From: Micromonospora saelicesensis
Lineage (GTDB): Bacteria; Actinomycetota; Actinomycetes; Mycobacteriales; Micromonosporaceae
Length of the DNA stretch: 64,000 bases
Direction: 5' to 3'
Assembly: GCF_900091575.1 (NCBI RefSeq)
Contig: NZ_FMCR01000003.1
Location: 434,001 to 498,000, forward strand
Shown: positions 35,352-43,964 of the stretch, one piece after another
Numbering within the stretch: the first letter of the stretch is position 1
Layout: every line of letters starts with the position of its first letter
Made by a program: the position numbers and the translations under genes
The notes under the pieces: model-generated
What the model was told of the DNA's origin: nothing
The model's input: only the letters and a program-made list of their open reading frames with translations
Database searches by the model: none

Positions 35352-36149
35352 ATGAGCAATTCGCACACAACAGCTCAGGCCGAGCAACCCGCGATCCACG
35401 TGCACGGCCTGGAGAAGTCGTTCAAGCAGCTGAAGGTGCTGCGCGGCGTCGACATCGACGTCGCGCGGGGCAGCATCTTCGCCCTGCTCGGCTCCAACGG
35501 TGCCGGCAAGACCACAGTGGTGAGGATCCTGGCCACGCTCCTCAGGGCCGACGGCGGGACGGCCCGGGTCGCCGGCTTCGACGTGGCGACCCAGGCCGCC
35601 GACGTACGGCAGTCGATCAGTCTCACCGGGCAGTTCGCGGCGGCCGACGAGATCCTCACCGGGCGGGAGAACCTCGTCCTGGTCGCCCGGCTGCGGCACC
35701 TCAAGGAGCCCGGTGCGATCGCGGACGACCTGCTGAGGCGCTTCTCGCTGACCGAGGCGGGCGCCCGGAGGGTGCGGACGTACTCCGGCGGCATGCGTCG
35801 CCGTCTCGACATCGCGATGAGCCTGATCGGGGACCCGCCGGTCATCTTCCTCGACGAGCCGACGACCGGGCTGGACCCGGAGGCGCGCATCGAGGTGTGG
35901 CAGGCGATCAGGGAACTCGCCCGTGGCGGCACGACGGTGCTGCTCACCACCCAGTACCTCGACGAGGCCGAACAACTCGCCGACCGGATCGCGATCCTCC
36001 ACGAGGGACGGATCATCGTGAACGGCACCCTCGACGAGCTCAAGCAACTCCTGCCACCCGCCGAGATCGAGTACGTCGAGAAGCAGCCGACCCTCGAGGA
36101 CGTCTTCCTCACCCTCGTTGGCGCCAAGACCGAGAAGGAACAACGATGA
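35352..36149 (+). CDS. DrrA-type ABC exporter ATPase
   Basis: The protein is 265 aa. Walker A is GSNGAGKTT (about 48-56), the signature is TYSGGMRRRLDIAMS, Walker B is VIFLDEPTTGLDPEA, and the H-loop region is LLTTQYLDEAEQLADRIAIL. The daunorubicin-resistance (DrrA) type is shown by the C-terminal EIEYVEKQPTLEDVFLTLVG. It drives export of a drug-like compound together with the permease. Stop and next start overlap (ATGA). It begins a two-gene operon with a MerR gene downstream. Confidence 0.95.
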   Translation: MSNSHTTAQAEQPAIHVHGLEKSFKQLKVLRGVDIDVARGSIFALLGSNGAGKTTVVRILATLLRADGGTARVAGFDVATQAADVRQSISLTGQFAAADEILTGRENLVLVARLRHLKEPGAIADDLLRRFSLTEAGARRVRTYSGGMRRRLDIAMSLIGDPPVIFLDEPTTGLDPEARIEVWQAIRELARGGTTVLLTTQYLDEAEQLADRIAILHEGRIIVNGTLDELKQLLPPAEIEYVEKQPTLEDVFLTLVGAKTEKEQR

Positions 36150-36907
36150 GCAAGCACTTCCTCGGCGACACGACAGTTCTGCTGGGACGCTCACTGCGCC
36201 ACATCGCCCGCAGCCCGGACACCATCATCACGACCGCCGTCATGCCGATCGCCTTCATGCTGCTGTTCGTCTACGTCTTCGGCGGAGCGATCGAGACCGG
36301 CTCCGACTCGTACGTGAACTATCTGCTCCCCGGCATCCTGCTCATCACGATCGCCTCGGGCATCTCGTACACCGCCTTCCGGCTCTTCCTGGACATGCAG
36401 GGCGGCATCTTCGAACGGTTCCAGTCCATGCCGATCGCACGATCCTCGGTGCTCTGGGCGCACGTGCTGACCTCGCTGGTCGCCAACCTGGTCTCGTTGG
36501 TCGTCGTCGTCCTCGTCGCCCTGCTCATGGGCTTCCGCACCGGCACGAGCGTGCTGGGGTGGCTCGCCGTCGCTGGCATCCTGGTGCTGTTCACCCTGGC
36601 GCTGACCTGGATCGCCATCATCCCCGGCCTCACCGCTCAGTCCGTGGACGGCGCGAGCGCCTTCTCGTACCCCCTGGTCTTCCTGCCGTTCGTCAGCTCG
36701 GCCTTCGTGCCCACCGCGTCGATGCCCGGCCCGGTGCGCGCCTTCGCCGAGCACCAGCCGGTCACCGCCATCGTCAACGCGATCCGGGACCTCTTCGCGC
36801 AGAAGCCGGTCGGATCGGGCATCTGGACCGCCCTCGCCTGGTGCGTCGGCATCCTCGTAGTGGCCTACCTCTTCGCCAACCTGACCTACCGCCGCAAGAT
36901 CTCCTGA
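36146..36907 (+). CDS. DrrB-type ABC exporter permease
   Basis: The ATG overlaps the ATPase stop, giving 253 aa. Six membrane segments follow the ABC-2 plan: IITTAVMPIAFMLLFVYVFGG, YVNYLLPGILLITIASGISY, and LTSLVANLVSLVVVVLVALL are the first three, cited with shorter cores here as PIAFMLLFVYVFGG, LLPGILLITIASG and NLVSLVVVVLVALL. The ABC-2 signature appears near YPLVFLPFVSSAFVPTASMP, with PVTAIVNAIRDLFAQKPVG behind it. It forms the transport channel in the cytoplasmic membrane. Substrate unknown. Confidence 0.93.
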   Translation: MSKHFLGDTTVLLGRSLRHIARSPDTIITTAVMPIAFMLLFVYVFGGAIETGSDSYVNYLLPGILLITIASGISYTAFRLFLDMQGGIFERFQSMPIARSSVLWAHVLTSLVANLVSLVVVVLVALLMGFRTGTSVLGWLAVAGILVLFTLALTWIAIIPGLTAQSVDGASAFSYPLVFLPFVSSAFVPTASMPGPVRAFAEHQPVTAIVNAIRDLFAQKPVGSGIWTALAWCVGILVVAYLFANLTYRRKIS

Positions 36908-36953
36908 GCTGGATCCGAGTGGGGCCGAGCGTCTCGAGGGGCAGGATCAGGGC

Positions 36954-37733
36954 ATGCTGACGATCAGTCAACTCGCGGCGTACGCCGGCGTCACGGTGCG
37001 GGCGGTACGGCACTACCACCAGATCGGTCTGCTGCCGGAGCCCGAGCGGGACGCCTCGGGCTATCGGCGGTACAGCGCGGGGGCGGTGGTGTCCCTCATC
37101 AGGATCCGGATTCTCGCCAACGCCGGCGTGCCGCTGTCCCAGATTGGTCAGATGCTGGAGGCCGACGCGTCGACCTTCGCGGCCGCGATCGAGGAGATCG
37201 ACAGGCAACTGGACGACGAGATCGCACGGCTGGAGGCCAGCCGGAAGCAGATCGCGCAACTCGCGGCCGGGGATCGGCTGGCGCTCGCACCAGAGGTGAT
37301 CACCTACCTTGACCGGCTCCGGGACATCGGCGTCTCCGAGCGGGTGATTGCGGGTGAGCGGGACAGCTGGATCCTGATGTCGGCTCGCTGGCCCGATCGC
37401 GTCCGCGAATGGATGCCCGGCAAGATCGCGCAGCTCGACGACCCGCAGCTCATACGGCTTTACCGGATCCTGTCGGAGATCTTCGAGAGCGACACCAGCG
37501 ACGACGCGCGTCTGGTGGAGGCCGCCGACATCTTGGCCAGCCTCGCCGAGCAGGCATACCGCTCTGGCGAGATCGACCTCGGTGAGGTGGCGCGGGACGA
37601 TCTGCCGTTCGACCTGCTGGACGCGCTGGCCGTCGAGGCGGACCCGCGGGTGCAGCGACTGCTGGATCTGATGCGCGAGCGTGGCTGGGATGGTCTGGCG
37701 CGGCTGGAGCGGTTGGCAGAGCCGCCCACCTGA
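36954..37733 (+). CDS. MerR family transcriptional regulator
   Basis: The protein is 259 aa. The winged helix begins MLTISQLAAYAGVTVRAVRHYHQIGLLPEP, cited as MLTISQLAAYAGVTVRAVRH, with YRRYSAGAVVSLIRIRILA and the dimerisation coiled coil from EADASTFAAAIEEIDRQLDD. The C-terminal domain of about 140 residues is helical and acidic and probably binds the signal. Lacking a cysteine or metal motif, it looks like a drug-sensing member. It lies 46 bases after the ABC permease, so it may be the exporter's own regulator. Confidence 0.92.
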   Translation: MLTISQLAAYAGVTVRAVRHYHQIGLLPEPERDASGYRRYSAGAVVSLIRIRILANAGVPLSQIGQMLEADASTFAAAIEEIDRQLDDEIARLEASRKQIAQLAAGDRLALAPEVITYLDRLRDIGVSERVIAGERDSWILMSARWPDRVREWMPGKIAQLDDPQLIRLYRILSEIFESDTSDDARLVEAADILASLAEQAYRSGEIDLGEVARDDLPFDLLDALAVEADPRVQRLLDLMRERGWDGLARLERLAEPPT

Positions 37734-37769
37734 TCGACTGTCAGCTCTGTTGGTAGTTGACCGCGGCGC

Positions 37770-38366
37770 TCAGCGTCCCACTGCCGGGGCCGGCTGAGGT
37801 CGACGATCCGTGGACGTGTCGGGTGTGTCGCGCCACCAGCGGCGGGACACCAGCGCCGCCAGCCCGGCGCCGGCGGCGTTGAGCAGGACGTCGTCCACCG
37901 ACGACACCCGGTCCAGCCGCAGGACGTACTGCGCGGTCTCGACCAGGACCGAGCAGCCGGCCGCGAGGACCAGGATCCGCGGCACCGATGCCAGCGCCGG
38001 GAACCGCAGCGGCACGAAGAACCCCAGGGCCGCGAAGACCAGCAGGTTGCCGACGACCTGGACCGTCGCCGTCAGCGGCCCTCCGTCGGAGAAGATCGTG
38101 AGCAGGTCGCGCAGCGGCACCACTGTCACCCGGCCGGAGACGGCGCCGGCCTGTTCACCCGGCAACATGATCATCCATACCCACGGCACGGTGCCGTAGA
38201 CGATGCCGACGTCGGCCAGCGACGTCCGCCACGCCGACGTGGTACCGGCGGCACGTCGGCGGCGCGCCAGGGCCCACACCGCCAGCGCGGCCAACGGCAG
38301 GACGACCACCGTGATGAGGACGACGCCGTTGAACGTACCGAGCCAGCCGTGCCAACCCCTGACCAT
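37770..38366 (-). CDS. VanZ family membrane protein
   Basis: The protein is 198 aa with four or five membrane segments. The VanZ-like plan is shown by LGTFNGVVLITVVVLPLAAL, VQVVGNLLVFAALGFFVPLRFPAL, LVLAAGCSVLVETAQYVLRLDR (cited as AGCSVLVETAQYVLRL), and SSVDDVLLNAAGAGLAAL. The E..Q and D.LLN residues are the conserved face of the family. Some members give low-level resistance to teicoplanin or protect against cell-wall antibiotics. It is convergent with the MerR gene. Confidence 0.88.
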   Translation of the reverse strand: MVRGWHGWLGTFNGVVLITVVVLPLAALAVWALARRRRAAGTTSAWRTSLADVGIVYGTVPWVWMIMLPGEQAGAVSGRVTVVPLRDLLTIFSDGGPLTATVQVVGNLLVFAALGFFVPLRFPALASVPRILVLAAGCSVLVETAQYVLRLDRVSSVDDVLLNAAGAGLAALVSRRWWRDTPDTSTDRRPQPAPAVGR

Positions 38367-38498
38367 GCGACCCCCGCCATTCGCCCGGCCCCGAACCTAC
38401 CCGGCGTGGGTAGTGGGCAGTCGCCCGTTCGTGGCACCCGCACGTCAGGCACACACGCCGGCGACCGTCGGTCATCTTCGTCAGGGCGGATGCGGTTT

Positions 38499-38546
38499 GA
38501 GCGGTATACCTCAGAGGCATATTTATACCTCTGAGGTATACCGCTC
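38499..38546. promoter_or_regulatory. Long perfect inverted repeat, 19-base arms
   Basis: GAGCGGTATACCTCAGAGG and its exact complement flank a 10-base AT-rich centre (CATATTTATA). The arms contain GGTATACC, and TATACCTC occurs twice in direct orientation. It lies in the 299-base gap between the VanZ gene start and the end of the GH54 gene, both read on the minus strand. It may be a terminator for the GH54 gene, an operator for VanZ, or both. The low GC of the centre stands out from the surroundings. Confidence 0.75.
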
Positions 38547-38665
38547 CTCGGCAGATCGACAAGGCAGGCCAGCCGAGCGCAGGGCGCGGGCCGCCAGGTA
38601 ACTCACGGTCGTGCCGCCCCCGGCGGCGCTGTTGGGGCGGCACGACCACTCGATCGTGCGGTCGG

Positions 38666-40141
38666 TCAGCTGCGGGTGGACCACCGCTGGTTGGTGCCGC
38701 CGTTGCAGGCCCAGAGGATGAGCTTGGTGCCGTTGGCGGTGGCGGCGCCGTTGGCGTCGAGGCAGAGCCCGGCCTGGACGCCGGTGATGGTGCCGTTGGA
38801 GTTGAGGTTCCACTGTTGGTTGGTGCCGCCGTGGCAGTCCCAGATGATGGCCTGGGTGCCGTTGGTGGTGCCCTGGCCGGAGGCGTCGAGGCACTTGTTG
38901 CCGTACACCTGGAGTTGTTTGCCGGCCGTGTAGGTCCAGCGCTGCGCGGTGTTGCCGGTGCAGTCCCAGAGTTGCACCTGGGTGCCGTTGGTGGTGCTGC
39001 CGTTCGGTACGTCGATGCAGCGGCTGGACTGGGCGCCCACGACCTGGACGTTCTGTTGCGGGTTGCCGCCGCCGGCCGGCGCGTAGGCGGCGGCGTTGAT
39101 GTTGGCCTGGACGGCGTTCTCGGTGGCCGCCGTCGGGTAGCCGGAGGTCAACACACCCTCGAAGAACGTGCCGCGACCGGTGATGCTGTTGTCGCCGCCG
39201 ATGCCGAGCAGGATGGCGCCTTCCTTCTTCATCGGGTGGTAGCCGTTGGGGCGCGGCCCGTCGAAGTAGGTCGTCAGGCCGCCCGCCTGGGCGTTGCCGC
39301 CCCGGATCGCCCAGTGGTTCGGCTCGCCCTTGACCATGGCGGTGACGAAGCGGTGGTTGATCGACGCGATGTTGTTGTAGCCCGCGTTGACTCCGGAGAA
39401 CAACCCCCACTCCAGGTCGGCCATGATCCAGGGGCCGGCTCCCGCCCCGTAGCCCCACTGCTTGTTGGCGCCGAAGTAGACGGTCTCCATGATGGCGCGT
39501 TCGTCGGCGAGGTTGTTGGTCTGCGCGTTGCCGTAGTCGAAGCAGCACCACTGGTTGTAGTGCGTGCCGTCGACGACCGCGTAGATGCCCTCGGGCTGGT
39601 CGCCGGTCGCGACACCGTTGGTGTTGTTGTTGCGGTAGCCGGTGCCGGGGGCGATGTAGACGCCGTACGCCTTCTGGCCGCCGACGGTGACCGGTGCCGC
39701 CTTCGCGTCGGCGAGGTTGTCGAACCCGCCGGGAGCGGGGCCGACGAAGTAGCCGGGGGGCGCCTGGGTGAGGCGGTTGTTGCGGCCGGACTGGTCGTAG
39801 ATGATCGTGATGACGCAGGTGGTGTTGGCGCAGAACGTGTCCTGGGTGGCGGCGTTGGCGTAGCCGCCCTCGCTGAGCACACCGACGTCGCGGGTGGTGT
39901 TGTCCGACGATCGTCGGACCTGGTAGAGCGGGCCGTTGTACGCGCCGTACAGCGCGCGGGTGGTGCTGTGGGCGGCCACGCACGGGGTGCCGCCGGAGGC
40001 GTAGATGTCACACGGACCCGTGCCGGCGGCGTGGGCGACGCCCGGCGCGTCCGAGACCACATAGGCGCCAGCGCCGACGACGAGGACGAACAGGGTCCCG
40101 GCGGCGGCCATCAGGCGGCCCAGTTTTCTCTCCACTTTCAT
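38666..40141 (-). CDS. GH54 alpha-L-arabinofuranosidase with C-terminal ricin module
   Basis: The ATG behind GGAAGGATCCG gives 491 aa. A signal peptide covers about 1-38. The GH54 domain (about 41-345) starts [20 protein letters not shown], has the vicinal cysteines C199-C200 in WCCFDYGNAQTNN, and the glutamate E244 in [13 protein letters not shown]. It also has aspartate D317 in ILLGIGGDNS. By spacing these match the nucleophile and acid/base of the fungal enzyme AkAbfB (my recall). Instead of a CBM42, the C-terminus is a three-repeat ricin (CBM13-like) module (365-491). It releases arabinose from arabinan, arabinoxylan or arabinogalactan. It is divergent from the LacI gene. Confidence 0.93.
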   Translation of the reverse strand: MKVERKLGRLMAAAGTLFVLVVGAGAYVVSDAPGVAHAAGTGPCDIYASGGTPCVAAHSTTRALYGAYNGPLYQVRRSSDNTTRDVGVLSEGGYANAATQDTFCANTTCVITIIYDQSGRNNRLTQAPPGYFVGPAPGGFDNLADAKAAPVTVGGQKAYGVYIAPGTGYRNNNTNGVATGDQPEGIYAVVDGTHYNQWCCFDYGNAQTNNLADERAIMETVYFGANKQWGYGAGAGPWIMADLEWGLFSGVNAGYNNIASINHRFVTAMVKGEPNHWAIRGGNAQAGGLTTYFDGPRPNGYHPMKKEGAILLGIGGDNSITGRGTFFEGVLTSGYPTAATENAVQANINAAAYAPAGGGNPQQNVQVVGAQSSRCIDVPNGSTTNGTQVQLWDCTGNTAQRWTYTAGKQLQVYGNKCLDASGQGTTNGTQAIIWDCHGGTNQQWNLNSNGTITGVQAGLCLDANGAATANGTKLILWACNGGTNQRWSTRS

Positions 40142-40186
40142 CGGATCCTTCCGGGTGCGTGGTGGGGGTGGGGTGCGGCGATGGAA

Positions 40187-40205
40187 TTGACGTAACACGT
40201 CATAC
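40187..40205. promoter_or_regulatory. Putative GntR-type operator (copy 1)
   Basis: TTGACGTAACACGTCATAC contains the dyad TGACGT-AAC-ACGTCA. The same 19 bases with one difference occur at 57407-57425 in the GntR/ABC divergent region. Here it lies about 46 bases before the GH54 start. The shared sequence suggests one regulator for both (inference). Confidence 0.65.
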
Positions 40206-40255
40206 CTGTGACATTAATGCTCGTCCATCTATTAGCGCTAGTTGGCACGCGTTGG

Positions 40256-40269
40256 TCATCGATCGATGA
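40256..40269. promoter_or_regulatory. Palindrome TCATCGATCGATGA in the LacI/GH54 gap
   Basis: A perfect 14-base palindrome with a central CG lies 78 bases before the LacI start. LacI-family operators usually have a central CG. It differs from GCGAATCGATTCGC found elsewhere, so it may be a second type of site, or chance. Nearby TTAGCGCTAG (about 40231) is also nearly palindromic. Confidence 0.4.
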
Positions 40270-40324
40270 GCCTGAGGACAGATATGCTGGTCGGCGGAGC
40301 AAGGTGCGTCCCCGTGTCGGGGCA

Positions 40325-40336
40325 AAAATCGATTCG
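40325..40336 (+). promoter_or_regulatory. Degenerate copy of the LacI palindrome at its own gene
   Basis: AAAATCGATTCG matches ten of twelve bases of CGAATCGATTCG. It ends ten bases before the LacI ATG. This supports autoregulation of the gene by its product. Confidence 0.5.
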
Positions 40337-40346
40337 AGGGCGATTG

Positions 40347-41360
40347 ATGAACATCGGGGAAATCGCTCGCCGGGCGGGGGTGTCCCGCAGCACCGTCTCC
40401 TACGTGCTCAGCGGAAAACGCAGCGTGTCGGAGGCGACCCGGCAACGGATCCAGTCGGTCATCGACGAGCTGGACTACCGGCCGAACGCCAGCGCCCGTG
40501 CTCTCAAGGAGGGGCGCACCCGCACCCTCGGGCTGGTCATCCCGCCCGCGAGCCAGCGGTTGACCGACATGCAGCTGGGCTTCGTCGCCAGCGTCGTCGA
40601 GGCCGCCGCCCGCCACGACCTCGACGTGCTGCTGTCCCCCTCCGGTGGCGACCATGACCGGTCGTTCGAGCGGATCGTCACCGGGCGTCGGGTGGACGGC
40701 GTGGTCCTCATGGAGATCCGGTTGGCGGACGACCGGGTGACCCGGCTGACCAAGGCCGGCCTGCCGTTCGTCACCATCGGCCGGACCGCCGAGCCGCACG
40801 GGATGAGCTGGATCGACATCGACTACGCCGGGCTGATCGCCCGGTGCGTGCAGCACCTGGCCGACCTGGGGCACCGGCACGTGGCACTCGTGAACCGGTC
40901 CGCCGAGTTGGTGGCCGCCGGCTACGGCCCCAGCCATCGCGCGCTGACCGGCTTTCGTGCGGCGGCGGCGGAGCGGGGGTTGACCGGCGTGGAGGTGTGC
41001 AGCGGCGACGACACCGCCTCCGGCGAGGCGTGTATGGAGCAACTGCTCGCGACGCACCCGGAGGTCACGGCGGTGGCCACCATCAACGAGGCCGCACTGC
41101 CCGGAATGCAGCGTGCGTTGACCGGCGCCGGGCTGTCCGTGCCACGCGACTTCTCCGTCACCGGAGTCGCCGCGCAGCACTGGGCGGAGGATTTCCGCCC
41201 GCCGCTGACCGCGGCCGACGTGCCGATGGTCGAGATGGGGGCCGAGGCGGTGTCGCTGCTTCTGGAGATCATCGCGGCTCCCGGCGCCGTGCCCCGACAC
41301 CGCCTGTACAGCCCGCCCATCTCGTTGCGTTCCAGCACCGGCCCGGTCCGGGGCCGCTGA
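40347..41360 (+). CDS. LacI family transcriptional regulator
   Basis: The ATG at MNIGEIARRAG gives 337 aa. The N-terminal helix-turn-helix and hinge helix read EIARRAGVSRSTVSYVLSGK, SVSEATRQRIQSVIDELDY and RPNASARALKEGRTRTLGLV. The periplasmic-binding-like ligand domain (60-330) has RRVDGVVLMEIRL, FVTIGRTAEPHGMSWIDIDY, LADLGHRHVALVNRS and VPMVEMGAEAVSLLLEIIA. It most likely binds an arabinose- or galactose-type oligosaccharide. It lies between a GH54 gene and a sugar ABC operon. The palindrome GCGAATCGATTCGC at three nearby promoters is the probable operator. Confidence 0.93.
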   Translation: MNIGEIARRAGVSRSTVSYVLSGKRSVSEATRQRIQSVIDELDYRPNASARALKEGRTRTLGLVIPPASQRLTDMQLGFVASVVEAAARHDLDVLLSPSGGDHDRSFERIVTGRRVDGVVLMEIRLADDRVTRLTKAGLPFVTIGRTAEPHGMSWIDIDYAGLIARCVQHLADLGHRHVALVNRSAELVAAGYGPSHRALTGFRAAAAERGLTGVEVCSGDDTASGEACMEQLLATHPEVTAVATINEAALPGMQRALTGAGLSVPRDFSVTGVAAQHWAEDFRPPLTAADVPMVEMGAEAVSLLLEIIAAPGAVPRHRLYSPPISLRSSTGPVRGR

Positions 41361-41370
41361 TCCGACAGGG

Positions 41371-43083
41371 CTACCCGCCCCTGACCCGCCGTTCCTCCTG
41401 GGCGGCGGCGAGGATGAGATAGCTGCTGGCGGTCCAGGTGTAGGCGCGGTCCCGTAGCCCGGTGCCGGTCTCGGCGTCGAAGTTCTCCGCGAAGCCGGAC
41501 TTCTCGCACAGGGCGAGGAACCGCCGGCTGATGTCGTCGGCGATCCTGGTCTGCCCGGCCCGGCGCAGGCCGTCCTCGACCAGGACGGTGGAGGGCGCCC
41601 AGATCGGGCCACGCCAGTAGCCGTCGGCGAGGTAGTGAGCCGAGTCCGTCGGCTCGGTGGCCAGCCCGTGCGTGGTCAGGTGGGTTTCGACGCCGCGCGC
41701 CAGCGCGGCGGCGACCGGGGCCGGCAGGTCGGCCCCGAGCGCAACGGGCATCAGGTCGAGCAGGCTGCGGCTGGCTCGCCGGTGCCCGGTGTGGGGGTCC
41801 CGGGCGCAGAAGCGTTCGCCGTCCCACAGGTCGCGCAGCATGGCCCGATGGATCCGGTCGGCCTCCCGGGACCAGCGGGTGGTGGGCTCACCCAGCTCGG
41901 TGGCGAGGTCGGCGAGGCAGCGAAGCTGCGAGACCAGGAACGCGGCGAGGTCAGCCGTCTCGAGGACCCGGTTCTCGTCGAAGGTGGTGGCGTTGTCCCA
42001 GCCGCTGTCGTTGCCGTGCTGGTAGTGCGGCAGGTCGTGGCCGGGAGCGCGCCGCGCGTCGAGCCAGAACCCGGTCCAGCGGGCGAGCCGGTCGTACGTC
42101 TGCGCCAGCGCCGCCCGGTCCGGCGGCTGGGGAAGGCGCCGGCGCAGGTGCCGGAGGGCCCAGCCGTGGATGGGGGGCTTGACGTAGTTGTGCAGGACCT
42201 CCGAGTGGGTGACCGAGTCGGGGAGGGCGCCGGCCTCGTCCTGGTGGTCGAAGGGCAACTGGAACTGGTGCCAGGCCAGCTCCGGCTCGCCGGCCGCCAG
42301 GGCGATCGCGTTGAAGCAGTGGTCCCAGCTCCACACCTTGTCCATCCAGTGCTTGGACATCAGGACGGCCGGCCGGGTGACGAAGCCCGCCGGGGCGACA
42401 GTGGCCGACCACAGGACGTACGCGGCCAGCTCGGCGGCCGGGGTCTCCGGGCCGCGCCAGGGCGCGATCGCGTCGACGAAGGCGGTGAACTCCGCGAACC
42501 GGTCGCGGCACAACTGCTCGAAGGCGACTGCTGCGGCGTACGGGCGGCGGGCGGTGGCGTACTCCTCGATCGCGATCTCCCAGGGCTGGTCGCCGGGAAG
42601 GTCCAGCGACCGGTCGGCGGTGCCGAGCGCCTGCGCGCCGTCGGTCCGCAGCAGAGCGCCGGAGAGCACCGTGACGCGGTAGCGGCGACCGGTCTCGTAC
42701 GAGGTGAACACGTGTGATCCGTCGACCGGATCGGCGTACAGGTAGGTCCCGCTGAACGGGGTGAGGGTGTGCGCGGCAGCGGCCACCCGCAGGCCGAGCC
42801 GGTGGCCCCGGATCCGCAGGGTGTCCGGCCCGTCGTAGACGGCCTCGATCCGGTCGGCCCCGTTGCGCCAGGTCAGCAGTGCGGGCGTGGCGACGACGGT
42901 GGTGCCGGCGACCGTGGGGGTGAGCCGCAGTACGGGGTGCAGCCCGGTCTGGTGGGAGACCAGGTGCAGGTCGTCGGCGTACGTCTTCTCGGCTACCACC
43001 GGGGAGACGTTGAACCAGGATCCGCGGTAGCTGAAGGGGATGTCCTGGATTCCGAACTCCGGACCGGACGGGGCGGCGGTCAT
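41371..43083 (-). CDS. MGH1/GH63-like glycoside hydrolase
   Basis: From the ATG at MTAAPSGPEFGIQ the protein is 570 aa, with no signal peptide, so it is cytosolic. An N-terminal beta domain precedes the (alpha/alpha)6 barrel. The barrel motifs are VLMSKHWMDKVWSWDHCFNA, LPFDHQDEAGALPDSVTHSE, KPPIHGWALRHLRRR, HGNDSGWDNATTF and YWRGPIWAPSTVLVEDGL. The aspartate of WSWDHCFNA and the glutamate near FAENFDAETG fit the catalytic pair of GH63-type enzymes. Family members remove alpha-glucosyl or mannosylglycerate-type residues. As the last gene of the ABC operon it probably works on the imported oligosaccharide. Confidence 0.85.
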   Translation of the reverse strand: MTAAPSGPEFGIQDIPFSYRGSWFNVSPVVAEKTYADDLHLVSHQTGLHPVLRLTPTVAGTTVVATPALLTWRNGADRIEAVYDGPDTLRIRGHRLGLRVAAAAHTLTPFSGTYLYADPVDGSHVFTSYETGRRYRVTVLSGALLRTDGAQALGTADRSLDLPGDQPWEIAIEEYATARRPYAAAVAFEQLCRDRFAEFTAFVDAIAPWRGPETPAAELAAYVLWSATVAPAGFVTRPAVLMSKHWMDKVWSWDHCFNAIALAAGEPELAWHQFQLPFDHQDEAGALPDSVTHSEVLHNYVKPPIHGWALRHLRRRLPQPPDRAALAQTYDRLARWTGFWLDARRAPGHDLPHYQHGNDSGWDNATTFDENRVLETADLAAFLVSQLRCLADLATELGEPTTRWSREADRIHRAMLRDLWDGERFCARDPHTGHRRASRSLLDLMPVALGADLPAPVAAALARGVETHLTTHGLATEPTDSAHYLADGYWRGPIWAPSTVLVEDGLRRAGQTRIADDISRRFLALCEKSGFAENFDAETGTGLRDRAYTWTASSYLILAAAQEERRVRGG

Positions 43084-43139
43084 GGGTGGCGGGTGCCTTT
43101 CTGTGGTGCGGTTGGTCAGTCCTCGACCGCCGCGGATGG

Positions 43140-43964
43140 TCAGTCCTTGACGGCGCCGGCGGTCACGCCCATCGAGACGTACCGCTGGGCCAGGATCAGC
43201 AGCACGGCGGCGGGGATCGAAGCGACGACGGCGGTGGCCATGATCGCGTTCCACTGCTGGTTGTTGTTGCCGATGTAGTGGTAGATGCCGAGGGTGATCG
43301 GCTGGTGGTCGCCGCCGCCGGCCAGGGTGGAGGCGAAGATGAAGTCCGACCAGGACCACAGGAACGCGAAGAGCGACACCGTGACGATCGAGTTGCGGCT
43401 GACCGGCAGGACGACCGACCAGAAGGTGCGCAGCCGACCGGCGCCGTCGACCACGGCGGCCTGGAGCAGCTCGTCGGGGATGCCGGACATGAAGGCCGTG
43501 AAGATCAGGACAGCGAACGGCACCGCGAGTGTCGTGTCGGCCAGGATCAGGCCGGGCAGCGTGTTGAGGACGCCGAGGGTGAGGTAGATGGCGTAGAAGC
43601 CCATCGCCATGATGATCCCCGGGATCATCTGCGCGATCAGCAGCAGGAAGCTCAGCGCCGGGCCGCCCGGTGGCCGGAGCTTCGCCAGGGCGTAACCGGC
43701 GGGGGCCGCCAGCGCCACGGTCAGTGCCACCGTGCCGAGGCCGACCAGGAAGCTGGTGCCGAGGTACGGCAGCTGCTGGTCGAGCACCGCCCGGTAGCCG
43801 TCCAGGGTGCCGTTGGTGGGGAACAGGTGCGGGGGACTGGCCCGCATGTCCTGGTCCCGGGTGACTGACACATTGATCATCCAGTAGACGGGGAAGAGCA
43901 TCAGCCCGGTCAGCACCAGGCCGACGCCGGTCTTCCACCAGGCCCGAGGCGTCGAGGTGGTCAT
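43140..43964 (-). CDS. Sugar ABC transporter permease (MalG type)
   Basis: The protein is 274 aa with six membrane segments, starting at an ATG that overlaps the previous stop by 4 bases. The permease EAA motif is DELLQAAVVDGAGRLRTFWSVVLP, cited as LLQAAVVDGAGRLRTFWSV, where the ATPase would dock. Other features: VNVSVTRDQDM-type first loop as INVSVTRDQDMRASPPHLFP, and the end QRYVSMGVTAGAVKD, the classic MalG C-terminus. It belongs to the CUT1 class. No ATPase gene is in the operon, as usual in actinomycetes, where MsiK-type ATPases are shared. Confidence 0.93.
   Translation of the reverse strand: MTTSTPRAWWKTGVGLVLTGLMLFPVYWMINVSVTRDQDMRASPPHLFPTNGTLDGYRAVLDQQLPYLGTSFLVGLGTVALTVALAAPAGYALAKLRPPGGPALSFLLLIAQMIPGIIMAMGFYAIYLTLGVLNTLPGLILADTTLAVPFAVLIFTAFMSGIPDELLQAAVVDGAGRLRTFWSVVLPVSRNSIVTVSLFAFLWSWSDFIFASTLAGGGDHQPITLGIYHYIGNNNQQWNAIMATAVVASIPAAVLLILAQRYVSMGVTAGAVKD

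Noticed and set aside
33586..35355. 589-codon open frame on the plus strand
   Set aside because: Antisense to the PhoX gene, which has a Tat signal and family motifs. The plus frame is Val/Gly/Arg-rich shadow sequence.
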